From Chryseobacterium sp. (GTDB lineage: Bacteria > Bacteroidota > Bacteroidia > Flavobacteriales > Weeksellaceae), in the NCBI RefSeq assembly GCF_029240215.1, contig NZ_JARBTK010000010.1, positions 1 to 64,000 of the forward strand: 64,000 nucleotides of DNA, written 5' to 3'. The notes under the pieces were generated by a model. It did not search any database. It was not told the origin of the DNA and saw only the letters and a list, made by a program, of their open reading frames with translations. The stretch's first letter is position 1. Each line of letters begins with the position of its first letter. Shown here piece after piece: positions 51,920-61,739 of the stretch. The translations under genes were made by a program, and so were the position numbers.

Positions 51920-53250
51920 TGGGTAGTATAGTTACATTTATTGTTTTTATAATTATTGCCAATGCTCTTTTGAAGCAAAGACATAAGACATTAGTATTTA
52001 TATGCGTACTTTCTATTTTTGCTGATAATTTTCGCGTTAATTTAGGACCAAGTCTTCTTTTGGCAAATTGTATAGGGTTTTTGATGCTTCCCATTGTGAT
52101 AAAAAACAGCTATTTGTTCAGAAAAATTAATCATCTTTACAGACCATTGTGGTTAGAATTCTTTTACCTTATTTTATTAGGCTATATATTTGGTTTTCTC
52201 TTTCCATGGGAAACCTTTAATTCGGATTATAGAATGTGGACGCAACAAGCAAGCGGAAGAACAGTTGTAACGCTGTTTAGGTTGCTTAATGAACTTATAT
52301 TTTCCTATTATATAGTTTGGTGTTTTATAACCAAAAAAATTGATTTGAAATTTATAGTTTATTCTATAGGTTATGCTTCTGTAATTAGTTCTGCAGTTGG
52401 TTTTGCAGACTACCTAATTGGTTATAGCTTCAAAGCAAGTTTTTTTTATATGGTACCTGAACTTTCAAACAGGTTCTTGGGACTGAATGGAGAACCAAAA
52501 ATGTTTGGACGAAACTCAGCATTGGCATATGCTATTCTATTGTTATACTACCTTACTCGGGGAAAAGATAAGAAATTAGTTGTTTTTATGGTTGTAAATG
52601 TAATTGGAGTTTTGATAAGTCTATCTGCTTCTTCATTTATTCTATTTTTACTTCTAAACGCTGCAGTGTTTTTCAATAAGATAAAACCTGTATATGTAGC
52701 TTTTCTATTTCTTTTAGCACCTCTTTCCTATGTATTGGTTAGCAGTAATCCATTTTTTCAAGAAAATACACAGTATAAGATTGAAAAAGCGATTATGGGG
52801 GGCGATGCGAAAGTTGTCCCAAATGAGCCGCAATTTTTTAGTCGTTTCGATATATTTGATCGTTTAGGTTTGGTTTTTCTTTATGAAAATCCTATTTATG
52901 CAATTACAGGAACAGGTCCCAACCTCATAAGCATACCTGCAAGTACATATGTGGGTTCCTTGCCTGAATATAGTACTTTTGCAGAACGAGGAGGAATAGA
53001 TAGTGTTCCCAATATTATGATAAACAATGTGATAGCAAGAAGTGGGTTATTAGGTGTAATTTTATTTTTATTTTTTTACATAAGATTATTTAGGTTTTCG
53101 AAATTTGATAAAACCGGATTTTCTAAAGCTCTTGTCATCATATCTTTTATTTTTAATATGGTTTATTTCAGTATAGTTTGTGCATTTTTAACAGCATTGA
53201 TCATAGGTCTTCAATTTTCAGATAGAAGAACCTCCATTCGGAAAATATAA
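51919..53250 (+). CDS. wzy: O-antigen/capsule repeat-unit polymerase (Wzy-like)
   Basis: A 443-residue protein with about 10-12 predicted transmembrane helices, no soluble domain, and a large loop in the second half (about 285-365). It lies beside the flippase and glycosyltransferase genes. Wzy proteins are recognised mainly by topology and context, both of which fit. It starts with GTG overlapping the preceding stop (TAGTG), so translation is coupled. Confidence 0.85.
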   Translation: MGSIVTFIVFIIIANALLKQRHKTLVFICVLSIFADNFRVNLGPSLLLANCIGFLMLPIVIKNSYLFRKINHLYRPLWLEFFYLILLGYIFGFLFPWETFNSDYRMWTQQASGRTVVTLFRLLNELIFSYYIVWCFITKKIDLKFIVYSIGYASVISSAVGFADYLIGYSFKASFFYMVPELSNRFLGLNGEPKMFGRNSALAYAILLLYYLTRGKDKKLVVFMVVNVIGVLISLSASSFILFLLLNAAVFFNKIKPVYVAFLFLLAPLSYVLVSSNPFFQENTQYKIEKAIMGGDAKVVPNEPQFFSRFDIFDRLGLVFLYENPIYAITGTGPNLISIPASTYVGSLPEYSTFAERGGIDSVPNIMINNVIARSGLLGVILFLFFYIRLFRFSKFDKTGFSKALVIISFIFNMVYFSIVCAFLTALIIGLQFSDRRTSIRKI

Positions 53251-53251
53251 T

Positions 53252-53259
53252 TAATTTTG
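53252..53259 (+). promoter_or_regulatory. Possible internal promoter box (TAATTTTG)
   Basis: A perfect TAnnTTTG directly after the wzy stop codon. It includes the TTG triplet at 53257, so the next gene more likely begins at the TTG at 53281. Confidence 0.4.
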
Positions 53260-53280
53260 TACACCAAAAACATCACCCAT

Positions 53281-54405
53281 TTGAAAATATTTTTACCTAT
53301 AGGAGCATACTATCCTTCACAAATTGGAGGACCTTGCAATACACTGTATTGGCATTCAAATGCGCTCAAAAACAAAGGTGTAAAAGTTGAAATAGTAACG
53401 ACTTCATTAGGTATCCAGAAAGGTGCGGTAGCCGTAGATAAGGCAATAGTTGATGAATTAGGATCAGTTTATTATGGAAGCACAGTATCGATTTCTTTTA
53501 CGTTAATAACGCAAATTATAAGAGGAATTAAATCTGCAGATATTATACACCTTAATAGCTTATTTAATATTCTTTCGATCATTAGCTTTTTTTACATTAA
53601 ATTTTTTTTTCCAAAGAAAAAGATTATTTGGTCCGTAAGAGGAGAGTTAAGCCCAAACGCATTAAAATTTAGCCGTCTCAAAAAAAAACCGCTTCTTTTT
53701 TTATATAAAAAATGGTGTAAAAACATTCTCTTTCATAGTACATCTGAGAAAGAAACTGCAGAAATAAAATCTGTTTTTGGAAACGTGAAAACTGTAGAAA
53801 TTCCTAACTTTATCGAGCCAAGTAAGCGAAGAGAAGATATTATAAAAAAACAATTTTTATATCTTGGTAGAATACATAGGATCAAAGCAATACATAAATT
53901 GATTGAGGGTTTATCTATAAGTGATAAGTTTAGAGATTCAGATTATAAGCTTATTATTGTAGGCAAGCACGAAGAAAGACATTTAGATTATTATCAGGAA
54001 CTTCTAGAATTAATCAAATCTAAAAACTTGTACGATAAAGTAGAGTGGCAAGGGCATTTAATAGGTGAAGAAAAAGAAAAAATATATGCAGAATCATATG
54101 CCTTAGTATTGCCGTCGGAAACCGAAAATTTTGGAAATGTAGTTATCGAATCACTTAATCAGGGAACTCCGGTGATTGCATCAGAGGGAACTCCCTGGTC
54201 AATGTTAAAAAAATATGAATGTGGATTTCATATTAGCAATTCACCTCAGATAATTGCTGAAAATATTGATAAAATGATTGATATGCCAGAAGTTAAATAT
54301 CGTGAAATGCGTAAGAACGCTACATTGTTATTAGATCAAGAATTTAATATCAAAACTCAAATAAATAAATGGATTAAAATTTATAATAATGAAAATTCAA
54401 AATAA
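53281..54405 (+). CDS. Family 4 glycosyltransferase
   Basis: A 374-residue GT-B enzyme. MKIFLPIGAYYPSQIGGPCN is a typical beginning with the loop GGP. KQFLYLGRIHRIKAIHKLIE and LPSETENFGNVVIESLNQGT with the E-x7-E motif define the donor domain. The frame opens at a TTG at 53257, but the TTG at 53281 gives the family's normal N-terminus and avoids the promoter-like TAATTTTG. It overlaps the next gene by 17 bases. Confidence 0.9.
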   Translation: MKIFLPIGAYYPSQIGGPCNTLYWHSNALKNKGVKVEIVTTSLGIQKGAVAVDKAIVDELGSVYYGSTVSISFTLITQIIRGIKSADIIHLNSLFNILSIISFFYIKFFFPKKKIIWSVRGELSPNALKFSRLKKKPLLFLYKKWCKNILFHSTSEKETAEIKSVFGNVKTVEIPNFIEPSKRREDIIKKQFLYLGRIHRIKAIHKLIEGLSISDKFRDSDYKLIIVGKHEERHLDYYQELLELIKSKNLYDKVEWQGHLIGEEKEKIYAESYALVLPSETENFGNVVIESLNQGTPVIASEGTPWSMLKKYECGFHISNSPQIIAENIDKMIDMPEVKYREMRKNATLLLDQEFNIKTQINKWIKIYNNENSK

Positions 54406-55423
54406 AATACTATTAATCACCGGAGGTACCGGCTCATTCGGAACTGCTGTTCTCAACAGATTTTTACAAACTGATCATTTCAAAGAAATCCGTATTTTTT
54501 CTCGTGATGAGAAAAAACAGGATGACATGAGAAACCTGTACAAAAATGACAAAATAAAATATTATATCGGCGATGTAAGAGATTTCTCAAGTGTAGAACC
54601 GGCAACCAGAGGTGTTGATTATATCTTTCACGCAGCAGCATTGAAGCAGGTTCCTTCTTGCGAGTTTTTCCCGATGCAGGCGGTAAAGACCAATGTTGAA
54701 GGAACGCAGAATGTAATTCGTGCAGCAACTTCAAACAAAGTACAGAAAGTAATTTGTCTGTCAACCGATAAAGCAGCCTATCCAATCAACGCAATGGGAA
54801 TTTCAAAAGCGATGATGGAAAAAGTGGCGGTTGCAGAATCTAGAAATACAACTGATACAGTAGTCTGTCTTACCCGTTATGGTAATGTTATGGCATCGAG
54901 AGGTTCTGTAATTCCTTTATTTTTAAATCAGATTCAGAAAGGAGAACCGATTACGATTACAGATCCTAATATGTCTCGATTTTTTATGTCCTTGGAAGAT
55001 GCCGTTGATTTGGTATTGTTTGCCTTTGAACATGCAAATCCTGGAGATTTATTTGTAAACAAAGCTCCTGCAGGTAGCATCGGCGATTTGGCAAAAGCCT
55101 TAATCGAACTGACAGGAAAAGAAGTTCCCGTAAAAGTTATAGGAACCCGCCATGGGGAAAAGTTATATGAAACACTCTGTACCCGTGAAGAAATGGCAAA
55201 AGCCGAAGATATGGGAGATTTCTATCGTGTTCCTGCGGATAACCGCGATTTGAACTATGCTCAATATTTTTCTGAAGGTGAAGAAGAAGTAGCAGAGATT
55301 GAAGATTATCATTCACACAATACAGAACAACAGGGGGTAGAAGGTTTAAAAAAATTGATTTCAACTTTACCTTTGATCCGAAAAGAAGTTTTTGGAGAAG
55401 ATGTGATGCAGTATCCTTATTAG
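54389..55423 (+). CDS. capE: UDP-GlcNAc 4,6-dehydratase/5-epimerase (CapE/WbjB/FnlA)
   Basis: First enzyme of UDP-N-acetyl-L-fucosamine synthesis: dehydrates and epimerises UDP-GlcNAc at C5. A 344-residue SDR protein with LLITGGTGSFGTAVLNRF, FHAAALKQVPSCEFFPMQAV, and MGISKAMME (Met-x-x-x-Lys replaces Tyr-x-x-x-Lys, as known for CapE). It is followed by a cupin gene and then capF and capG, so the whole pathway is encoded together. Confidence 0.95.
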   Translation: MKIQNKILLITGGTGSFGTAVLNRFLQTDHFKEIRIFSRDEKKQDDMRNLYKNDKIKYYIGDVRDFSSVEPATRGVDYIFHAAALKQVPSCEFFPMQAVKTNVEGTQNVIRAATSNKVQKVICLSTDKAAYPINAMGISKAMMEKVAVAESRNTTDTVVCLTRYGNVMASRGSVIPLFLNQIQKGEPITITDPNMSRFFMSLEDAVDLVLFAFEHANPGDLFVNKAPAGSIGDLAKALIELTGKEVPVKVIGTRHGEKLYETLCTREEMAKAEDMGDFYRVPADNRDLNYAQYFSEGEEEVAEIEDYHSHNTEQQGVEGLKKLISTLPLIRKEVFGEDVMQYPY

Positions 55424-55468
55424 AAGTAAAAAGTAAAAAGAACCAAGTTAAAAGTTAAAAGAAAATTG

Positions 55469-55873
55469 ATGCTGTTAGAAGGGAAAAAACATCAGGATGA
55501 AAGAGGAACCATTACCTATAATAATGATTTTGATGCATCACAGATCAAAAGAATTTATACAATAGAAAACCATTCTACAGATTTCATTCGGGGTTGGCAA
55601 GGTCACAAAGTGGAACAAAGATGGTTTGCCTGTATGAAAGGAAGTTTTGAAGTTTCTGTAATTGCAGTAGATGATTTTGAAAATCCGTGTAAAGATTTAA
55701 CAATTCAGAAATATCTTTTGACCAATGATGTTTTAACTTACCTCCATATTCCTTCGGGGTGTATCACTGCGATACAGGCAAAAGAAGAAGGCAGTAAACT
55801 GCTGGTTTTAGCTGATTATGATTTGGGAGAAATCAGTGATGAGTACAGATATAATTTAGATTATTTTAAATAA
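55469..55873 (+). CDS. WxcM-like cupin, putative sugar epimerase
   Basis: A 134-residue single-cupin protein: EGKKHQDERGTITYNNDF, then RIYTIENHSTDFIRGWQGHK and VEQRWFACMKGSFEVSVIAV. It resembles sugar-epimerase-like cupins often placed between CapE and CapF homologues in this phylum. The ATG at 55469 is preferred to the adjacent TTG. Role in the FucNAc route is inferred from location only, since CapF already carries a cupin domain. Confidence 0.85.
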   Translation: MLLEGKKHQDERGTITYNNDFDASQIKRIYTIENHSTDFIRGWQGHKVEQRWFACMKGSFEVSVIAVDDFENPCKDLTIQKYLLTNDVLTYLHIPSGCITAIQAKEEGSKLLVLADYDLGEISDEYRYNLDYFK

Positions 55874-55933
55874 AATTTTTTAACAGTTGCAATGGCTATT
55901 TGCTAAAGACCAACTGCCAAACGCCAATATAGT

Positions 55934-57052
55934 ATGAAAAAAATCGGAATTACCGGTCAGAATGGTTTTGTCGGAAGACATCTATACAATACTTTAGGTT
56001 TATTTCCTGAAGAATTTGAGAGAATTGATTTTAAAAAAGAATATTTTGAAGATCAGACTCAGCTTGATCAGTTTATTGCAGAATGTGATGTTGTTGTACA
56101 TTTAGCAGCAATGAACCGTCATGAGAGTGAACAAGTTATTTATGAAACAAACATACATTTGGCTCAAAAACTGGTTGATTCATTAAAAAGAACAAGTTCC
56201 AAAGCGCATGTCATGATTTCTTCTTCTACACAGGAAGAGAGAGATAATCTGTATGGAAGATCAAAAAAAGAGGGCAGAGAAGCGTTAGCAGATTGGGCAG
56301 AAGAAAATGGAGGAAAAATTACCGGATTGATTATTCCAAACGTCTTTGGTGCTTTCGGAAAACCTTTTTACAATTCTTTTATTGCTACATTCTGTCATCA
56401 GTTGACTCATGGAGAAATCCCAACTATTGCCAATGACGGAGAGGTAAAGTTAATATACGTTCAGGAATTGGTTGATACGATCATTTCCGAAATCAGAGAA
56501 GGAAACAATAAACCCGAATTCTTTATTGAAGCTACTGCAACTAAAAAAGTTTCAGAAGTTTTAGCTTTATTAAATGATTATAAAACTAAATATTTTGATG
56601 GTGGAGAAATTCCTGTAATCAATGATTCATTTGAGCATAATCTATTCAATACGTATCGTTCTTATATCAATCACAAAACACATTATCCGGTAAAGTTTAC
56701 TCAGCATACAGATCCTCGCGGAGCTTTTGTAGAAGTTATCAGATTGGGAATTGGCGGGCAGTGTTCATTTTCCACTACAGTTCCCGGAATTACCAGAGGA
56801 AACCATTATCACACCAGAAAGATTGAGCGTTTTGCTGTAATCAAAGGAAAAGCATTGATTCAATTAAGAAAAATAGATACCGATGAGGTTTTAGATTTTT
56901 ACTTAGACGGAAACGAACCCGCTTATGTTGATATGCCAATTTGGTACGCACACAATATTAAAAATATAGGAGAAGAAGAATTATATACAATCTTTTGGAT
57001 CAATGAAGCTTTCAATCCTGAAGATTCAGACACGTATTTTTTAGAGGTATAA
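55934..57052 (+). CDS. capF: UDP-sugar reductase with C-terminal cupin (CapF/WbjC/FnlB)
   Basis: Second enzyme of UDP-L-FucNAc synthesis. The N-terminal SDR domain (KIGITGQNGFVGRHLYNTL, VVHLAAMNRHES, YGRSKKEGREA with the Y-x-x-x-K pair) reduces C4, and the C-terminal cupin (about 250-372; RGNHYHTRKIERFAVIKGKA) epimerises C3. The 372-residue length and two-domain order are exactly those of CapF. Confidence 0.95.
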   Translation: MKKIGITGQNGFVGRHLYNTLGLFPEEFERIDFKKEYFEDQTQLDQFIAECDVVVHLAAMNRHESEQVIYETNIHLAQKLVDSLKRTSSKAHVMISSSTQEERDNLYGRSKKEGREALADWAEENGGKITGLIIPNVFGAFGKPFYNSFIATFCHQLTHGEIPTIANDGEVKLIYVQELVDTIISEIREGNNKPEFFIEATATKKVSEVLALLNDYKTKYFDGGEIPVINDSFEHNLFNTYRSYINHKTHYPVKFTQHTDPRGAFVEVIRLGIGGQCSFSTTVPGITRGNHYHTRKIERFAVIKGKALIQLRKIDTDEVLDFYLDGNEPAYVDMPIWYAHNIKNIGEEELYTIFWINEAFNPEDSDTYFLEV

Positions 57053-57111
57053 ATATCTTTTAATATAACTAGTAATTAAAAAAGGCTGATTTTTTAGCCA
57101 AAAACCATACA

Positions 57112-58251
57112 ATGAAAAAACTAAAAGTAATGACGGTCGTTGGAACCCGTCCTGAAATTATCAGATTATCAAGAGTATTAGATGCATTAGATGCTTCTGA
57201 AGCAGTAGAGCACATCATCGTTCACACCGGACAAAACTATGATTACGAACTCAACCAGATCTTTTTTGAAGATTTAGGACTTCGTAAACCCGATTATTTT
57301 CTGGAAGCTGCAGGAAAAACTGCTACAGAAACAGTGGGGAATATTTTGATTAAAATTGATCCTTTATTGGAAGAATTAAAACCTGATGCATTTTTGGTGT
57401 TGGGAGATACAAACTCTTGTCTGTGTGCCATTCCTGCAAAGAAAAGACATATTCCTATTTTCCATATGGAAGCAGGAAACAGATGTTTTGATCAGAGAGT
57501 TCCGGAAGAAACCAACCGTAAAATTGTAGATCATACTTCAGATATTAATTTAACCTATTCGGATATTGCGAGAGAATATCTTTTAAGAGAAGGACTTCCT
57601 GCAGATAGAATCATCAAAACAGGTTCTCCGATGTTTGAAGTTTTAAATCATTATTTGCCCCAAATTGATGCTTCAAACGTACTTGAAAAGTTAAGCTTAG
57701 AAGAAGGTAAATTTTTTGTAGTATCTTCTCACAGGGAAGAAAATATCAATTCCGAGAAAAACTTCAGAGGTTTGATGGCTTCTTTAAATGCGATTGCAGA
57801 GAAGTATCAATATCCAATCATTGTTTCAACGCATCCGCGTACGCAAAATATGATCGACAAAATGCAGATTGAGATGCGTCCGGAAATTCAGTTTTTAAAA
57901 CCATTGGGTTTTCATGATTACAATGCATTGCAAAAAAGAGCTTATGCGGTATTATCAGATTCAGGAACGATCTCAGAAGAATCATCAATTTTAAATTTCA
58001 GAGCATTAAACATACGTCAGGCTCACGAAAGACCTGAAGCAATGGAAGAAGCAAGTGTAATGATGGTAGGTTTGTCTCCTGAACGTATTTTACAGGGATT
58101 AACGCAGGTTTTACAACAAAAAGTAGGTAAAGAAAGGAATTTCAGACCTGTTTCCGATTACTCGATGCCAAATGTTTCTGAAAAAGTGGTGAGAATTATT
58201 ATTTCTTATACAGATTATATTAAAAGGACTGTTTGGTCAGAAGAAATATAG
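57112..58251 (+). CDS. capG: UDP-N-acetylglucosamine 2-epimerase family (CapG/WbjD/FnlC)
   Basis: Third enzyme of UDP-L-FucNAc synthesis, epimerising C2 of UDP-FucNAc/TalNAc. Family motifs in the 379-residue protein: KVMTVVGTRPEIIRLSRVLD, HTGQNYDYELNQIFFEDLGL, EAGNRCFDQRVPEETNRKIV, and SDSGTISEESSIL. The CapE-CapF order upstream makes this role likely over simple UDP-ManNAc synthesis. Confidence 0.94.
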   Translation: MKKLKVMTVVGTRPEIIRLSRVLDALDASEAVEHIIVHTGQNYDYELNQIFFEDLGLRKPDYFLEAAGKTATETVGNILIKIDPLLEELKPDAFLVLGDTNSCLCAIPAKKRHIPIFHMEAGNRCFDQRVPEETNRKIVDHTSDINLTYSDIAREYLLREGLPADRIIKTGSPMFEVLNHYLPQIDASNVLEKLSLEEGKFFVVSSHREENINSEKNFRGLMASLNAIAEKYQYPIIVSTHPRTQNMIDKMQIEMRPEIQFLKPLGFHDYNALQKRAYAVLSDSGTISEESSILNFRALNIRQAHERPEAMEEASVMMVGLSPERILQGLTQVLQQKVGKERNFRPVSDYSMPNVSEKVVRIIISYTDYIKRTVWSEEI

Positions 58252-58310
58252 AAAATTTAAATAGCCGGATGCGGCTGAATATTTCTTTAAAGCTCTATAG
58301 AGATATACCC

Positions 58311-59507
58311 ATGAATATTATTTTTTTAACGTTAGTCCAAATTAACTCCATTGAAGAACGTGGGATTTATCAGGATTTGTTGCGGAAATTCCGTGATGAA
58401 GGTCATGATGTGACCATTGTGACGCCTGTGGAAAGAAGAAGAGGTATTCCTACTAATTTCAGTGAAAAAGAAAGGGTTTCTGTTCTTCAGGTAAAAACAT
58501 TTAATATTCAGAAAACAAATATCATTGAAAAAGGTATAGGAACTCTTGCATTAGAGTTTCAGTACCTCTCTGCGGTTAAAAAATATTGTTCTCATAAAAA
58601 ATTTGACCTTGTTTTATATTCAACGCCTCCTATTACCTTGGGAAAAGTGATTGAGTACATAAAGAAAAGGGATCATGCAAAATCGTATCTTCTGTTGAAA
58701 GATATTTTCCCTCAAAATGCCGTGGATATGAATATGCTTAAGAAAGACGGATTTTTACATAAGCAATTTGTAAAAAAAGAGAGAAAATTATATCAGCTTT
58801 CAGATACGATTGGATGTATGTCACAGGCAAATGTTGATTTTGTTTTAAAGCATAATCCTGAAGTCAGCAAGAGTAAAATTGAGGTCAATCCAAACACGAT
58901 AGAACCTGTAGTTTTTAGCTATTCTAATGAGCAGAAAAAAAAGATAAGAGAAAAATATCAGATTCCCACAGATAAAAAAGTGCTTGTATATGGAGGGAAT
59001 TTAGGTAAACCACAAGGATTGGATTTTTTACTGGAAACAATTAATGCTACAAAAATTGAACAGGCTTTTTTCTTGATTGTTGGAAATGGAACAGAATTTC
59101 CAAGGATTCAAAACTGGTTTATTCAGGAAAAACCGGCAAATGCAAAACTTTTGCAGCAGTTACCGAAAGAAGATTACGACCAACTGCTTGCTGCTTGTGA
59201 TGTGGGCTTAATATTTTTGGATAAAAATTTCTTAATTCCTAATTTCCCGTCTCGGTTATTATCATATTTAGAAATGAAAATGCCTGTAATTGCTGCTACT
59301 GATCCTAATACTGATATCGGTGATATCATCGAAAATGCTTATTGTGGATATAAAGTAATTTCTGGTAATCAAATCGAAATGCAAACAAAGCTTAATAAAT
59401 TGTTTACCAAAGATAACTTACATGAATTAGGAAATAATGCAGAAATTTTGTTAAAAAAGGAATATTTGGTTGGTAAATCTTTTAATTTAATTATAGAAAA
59501 AATATAA
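58311..59507 (+). CDS. wbuB: Family 4 glycosyltransferase, WbuB-like
   Basis: A 398-residue GT-B enzyme that probably transfers L-FucNAc, as WbuB/WbvB-type genes usually follow the CapEFG set. It has NIIFLTLVQINSIEERGIYQ at the start, LLLKDIFPQNAVDMNML, VYGGNLGKPQGLDFLLETIN, and IFLDKNFLIPNFPSRLLSYL. The ATG at 58311 is chosen because residues before it (from 58233) overlap capG and do not look like the family. Confidence 0.88.
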   Translation: MNIIFLTLVQINSIEERGIYQDLLRKFRDEGHDVTIVTPVERRRGIPTNFSEKERVSVLQVKTFNIQKTNIIEKGIGTLALEFQYLSAVKKYCSHKKFDLVLYSTPPITLGKVIEYIKKRDHAKSYLLLKDIFPQNAVDMNMLKKDGFLHKQFVKKERKLYQLSDTIGCMSQANVDFVLKHNPEVSKSKIEVNPNTIEPVVFSYSNEQKKKIREKYQIPTDKKVLVYGGNLGKPQGLDFLLETINATKIEQAFFLIVGNGTEFPRIQNWFIQEKPANAKLLQQLPKEDYDQLLAACDVGLIFLDKNFLIPNFPSRLLSYLEMKMPVIAATDPNTDIGDIIENAYCGYKVISGNQIEMQTKLNKLFTKDNLHELGNNAEILLKKEYLVGKSFNLIIEKI

Positions 59508-60152
59508 ATGTATAAAAACTTCATTAAAAGATTGATAGATTTTACCATTGCATTTTTAGGATTATTATTTCTGAGTCCTGTTTTTGTGCTTGTAACGATC
59601 TGTTTATATTTTGCAAATGATGGTAAGCCTTTCTTTTTTCAGGCTCGTCCTGGTTTAAATGAAAAGATTTTTAGGATCATCAAGTTCAAAACGATGAATG
59701 ACAAAAAAAATGAAAATGGGGATTTGTTGTCTGATGCTGAACGATTAACAGCGGTGGGTGCGATAGTTCGTAAAACTTCATTAGATGAATTGCCGCAATT
59801 GATCAATGTCTTAAAAGGAGATATGGCTTTAATAGGACCTCGTCCTTTATTACCAGAATATTTAAATTTATATTCTGAGAAACATAAAAAGAGACACAAC
59901 GTGCGTCCTGGAATTACTGGCTTGGCACAAGTTAAAGGAAGAAATAACATGAAATTTTCGGAGAGATTTAACAATGATGTTTACTATGTTGAAAATTTAT
60001 CTTTGAGTTTAGATATAAAGATTATTTTTATGACATTTAAATCATTATTTTTTAAATCATCTGATATTGTACATGGTCAAACTGTTGATGAAGTAGATGA
60101 TTTGGGAATTAGTAAAAATTTAAGCAACAATCATTTCAAAAAAGATATATAA
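59508..60152 (+). CDS. Undecaprenyl-phosphate sugar-1-phosphate transferase (PglC/WcaJ-like)
   Basis: Starts assembly of each repeat unit by moving sugar-1-phosphate to the lipid carrier. A 214-residue small-form bacterial sugar transferase: an N-terminal hydrophobic segment (DFTIAFLGLLFLSPVFVLVT), then RPGLNEKIFRIIKFKTM, RKTSLDELPQLINVLKGDMA, LIGPRPLLPEY, and RHNVRPGITGLAQVKGRN. The short PglC-like form suggests diNAcBac- or QuiNAc-type sugars. Its ATG directly follows the preceding stop. Confidence 0.94.
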   Translation: MYKNFIKRLIDFTIAFLGLLFLSPVFVLVTICLYFANDGKPFFFQARPGLNEKIFRIIKFKTMNDKKNENGDLLSDAERLTAVGAIVRKTSLDELPQLINVLKGDMALIGPRPLLPEYLNLYSEKHKKRHNVRPGITGLAQVKGRNNMKFSERFNNDVYYVENLSLSLDIKIIFMTFKSLFFKSSDIVHGQTVDEVDDLGISKNLSNNHFKKDI

Positions 60153-60715
60153 TGAATATTACCGGTAAAAAAGTTGAGCTTAGGGCTATCGAAGAAGAAG
60201 ATCTGCCTTTATTACATCAGTGGTCTAATGACCCGGAAATAAATTATATGTTAGGAGGATGGCACTTTCCGTCTAGCATGCAAGATCAGGAGAAATGGTT
60301 TAAATCTTTATCTTTAAATAGTAATAATCAAAAATTTGCTATTCATGTTAAAGATTTGGGATTAATCGGAATGGCCAATTTGGTGGATATCAATTGGAAG
60401 GACAGAAATGCATTTCACGGTATGTTGTTGGGCAGTGAAGATACAAGAGGAAAAGGATATGGGGTTGATACGGTAATGTCTATAAACAGATATGCTTTTG
60501 AAGAATTAGGTCTTATGAGAATGAATACAACAATCATAGCCAACAACGAACCTTCAATAGGAGTTTATACTAAAAAATGTGGCTGGGTTATTGAAGGATT
60601 AAAAAAGAAACAGTATTTCAGAAAAAATCAATGGATAGATGAAGCTATAGTAGGAATTACGAGAGATGATTACTTTGATTTAATAAAGGAAAATAATTAT
60701 TGGAATGAGGAATAA
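60152..60715 (+). CDS. GNAT acetyltransferase (RimJ/RimL-like), probable sugar N-acetyltransferase
   Basis: A 187-residue GNAT protein: VELRAIEEEDLPLLHQWSND, NFVDINWKDRN-type centre, the acetyl-CoA loop DTRGKGYGVDTVMSINRYAF, and NNEPSIGVYTKKCGWVIEGL. It shares a base with the sugar-transferase stop, indicating a linked role, most simply acetylating the 4-amino sugar made by the aminotransferase at 62768. PglD is of another fold, so this would be a non-homologous substitute. Confidence 0.88.
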   Translation: MNITGKKVELRAIEEEDLPLLHQWSNDPEINYMLGGWHFPSSMQDQEKWFKSLSLNSNNQKFAIHVKDLGLIGMANLVDINWKDRNAFHGMLLGSEDTRGKGYGVDTVMSINRYAFEELGLMRMNTTIIANNEPSIGVYTKKCGWVIEGLKKKQYFRKNQWIDEAIVGITRDDYFDLIKENNYWNEE

Positions 60716-61739
60716 GGAATTTGGTTCTGATTTTCATTACAGCAGTGATTATGAATTTAGATCTAAAGCTACTGATAAACGTCATGACCTTAATAATATG
60801 GATTATTTATATTTTTCTGGTCGTGTCGCTTTACGCAATATACTTATAAATGGTATTAACCAATTTAAGTGGAAAAAAATATATGTTCCTACTTATTATT
60901 GCCATGAAGTGTATGATTTTATTAAAGACTTACATATTGAATTAGAATTTTACCAATGTAATCCTCTTAACAATACATTGCCGGATCACATTGAAGACAG
61001 CAATTTGTATGTTATCCTGCTGGTAGATTATTTTGGAGTTTCATCACCAGATTTTGATCATTTAAAAGACATTATTACAATAAAGGATTTGACTCATAAC
61101 TTAAGCTTGATTGGTAGTAGCAAAGCAGATTATATTTTTGGTTCTTTACGTAAAATTTTGCCAATTCCTGTAGGAGGATTCGTGAAATCCAAGATAAAAT
61201 TACCGGAAATTCCATGCACATTATTTGCCGAAGATGTAGCAATGGAAAAATTTACAGGTATGTTTCTGAAGAAAAAATATTTAGAAGGTAATTTTTCAGA
61301 GAAGGAAATTTTTAGAGATCTATTAATTTCGGCAGAACATTCTTTTGAAAATATTGAAACTAATTCAGCACTACCTTTTATTGTTAAAGAATATCTTTTA
61401 GAATTAGATATTTCTAAAATAATTGAATGTAAGAAAAACAACATTTTTATTATGAAAAATACGATTAAAGAAACTCCAAAATTTGAATTGCTTACTGGTA
61501 ACTCTGGTTTAGAATATTCTTTAATTTTAAAATTTACTGATACGGAGGAAAGAGAGAAGTTAAAGAAATATCTTATAACTCATAACATTTACCCAATGGT
61601 TTTATGGCCAAATCAATTCTCAGAAGATGATATTCGCCTACAGAATTCATTATTGTTTATACATATAGATTTTAGATACACTACTGCTGATATGAAATAT
61701 ATAGCTAATTTTATAAACCAATTTAGTAGCAATGCTTAA
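60705..61739 (+). CDS. Unrecognised protein with PLP-aminotransferase-like pattern
   Basis: A 344-residue soluble protein of no family I can name. Several features suggest a distant DegT/class V PLP fold: FSGRVALRNILINGI (helix after the first strand), IYVPTYYCHEVYDFIK, ILLVDYFGVSSPDFDHLKD, TIKDLTHNLSLIGSS (position of the Asp-x-x-His PLP contact) and FGSLRKILPIPVGGFV with K150 where the PLP Lys would be. Alignment quality is weak and the fold may be kept without catalysis. It overlaps both GNAT-type neighbours (11 and 8 bases), so it is co-translated with them. Confidence 0.7.
   Translation: MRNKEFGSDFHYSSDYEFRSKATDKRHDLNNMDYLYFSGRVALRNILINGINQFKWKKIYVPTYYCHEVYDFIKDLHIELEFYQCNPLNNTLPDHIEDSNLYVILLVDYFGVSSPDFDHLKDIITIKDLTHNLSLIGSSKADYIFGSLRKILPIPVGGFVKSKIKLPEIPCTLFAEDVAMEKFTGMFLKKKYLEGNFSEKEIFRDLLISAEHSFENIETNSALPFIVKEYLLELDISKIIECKKNNIFIMKNTIKETPKFELLTGNSGLEYSLILKFTDTEEREKLKKYLITHNIYPMVLWPNQFSEDDIRLQNSLLFIHIDFRYTTADMKYIANFINQFSSNA

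Noticed and set aside
58233..58310. N-terminal extension of the WbuB-like glycosyltransferase
   Set aside because: It overlaps capG by 19 bases, does not resemble the family, and the ATG at 58311 gives the expected N-terminus.
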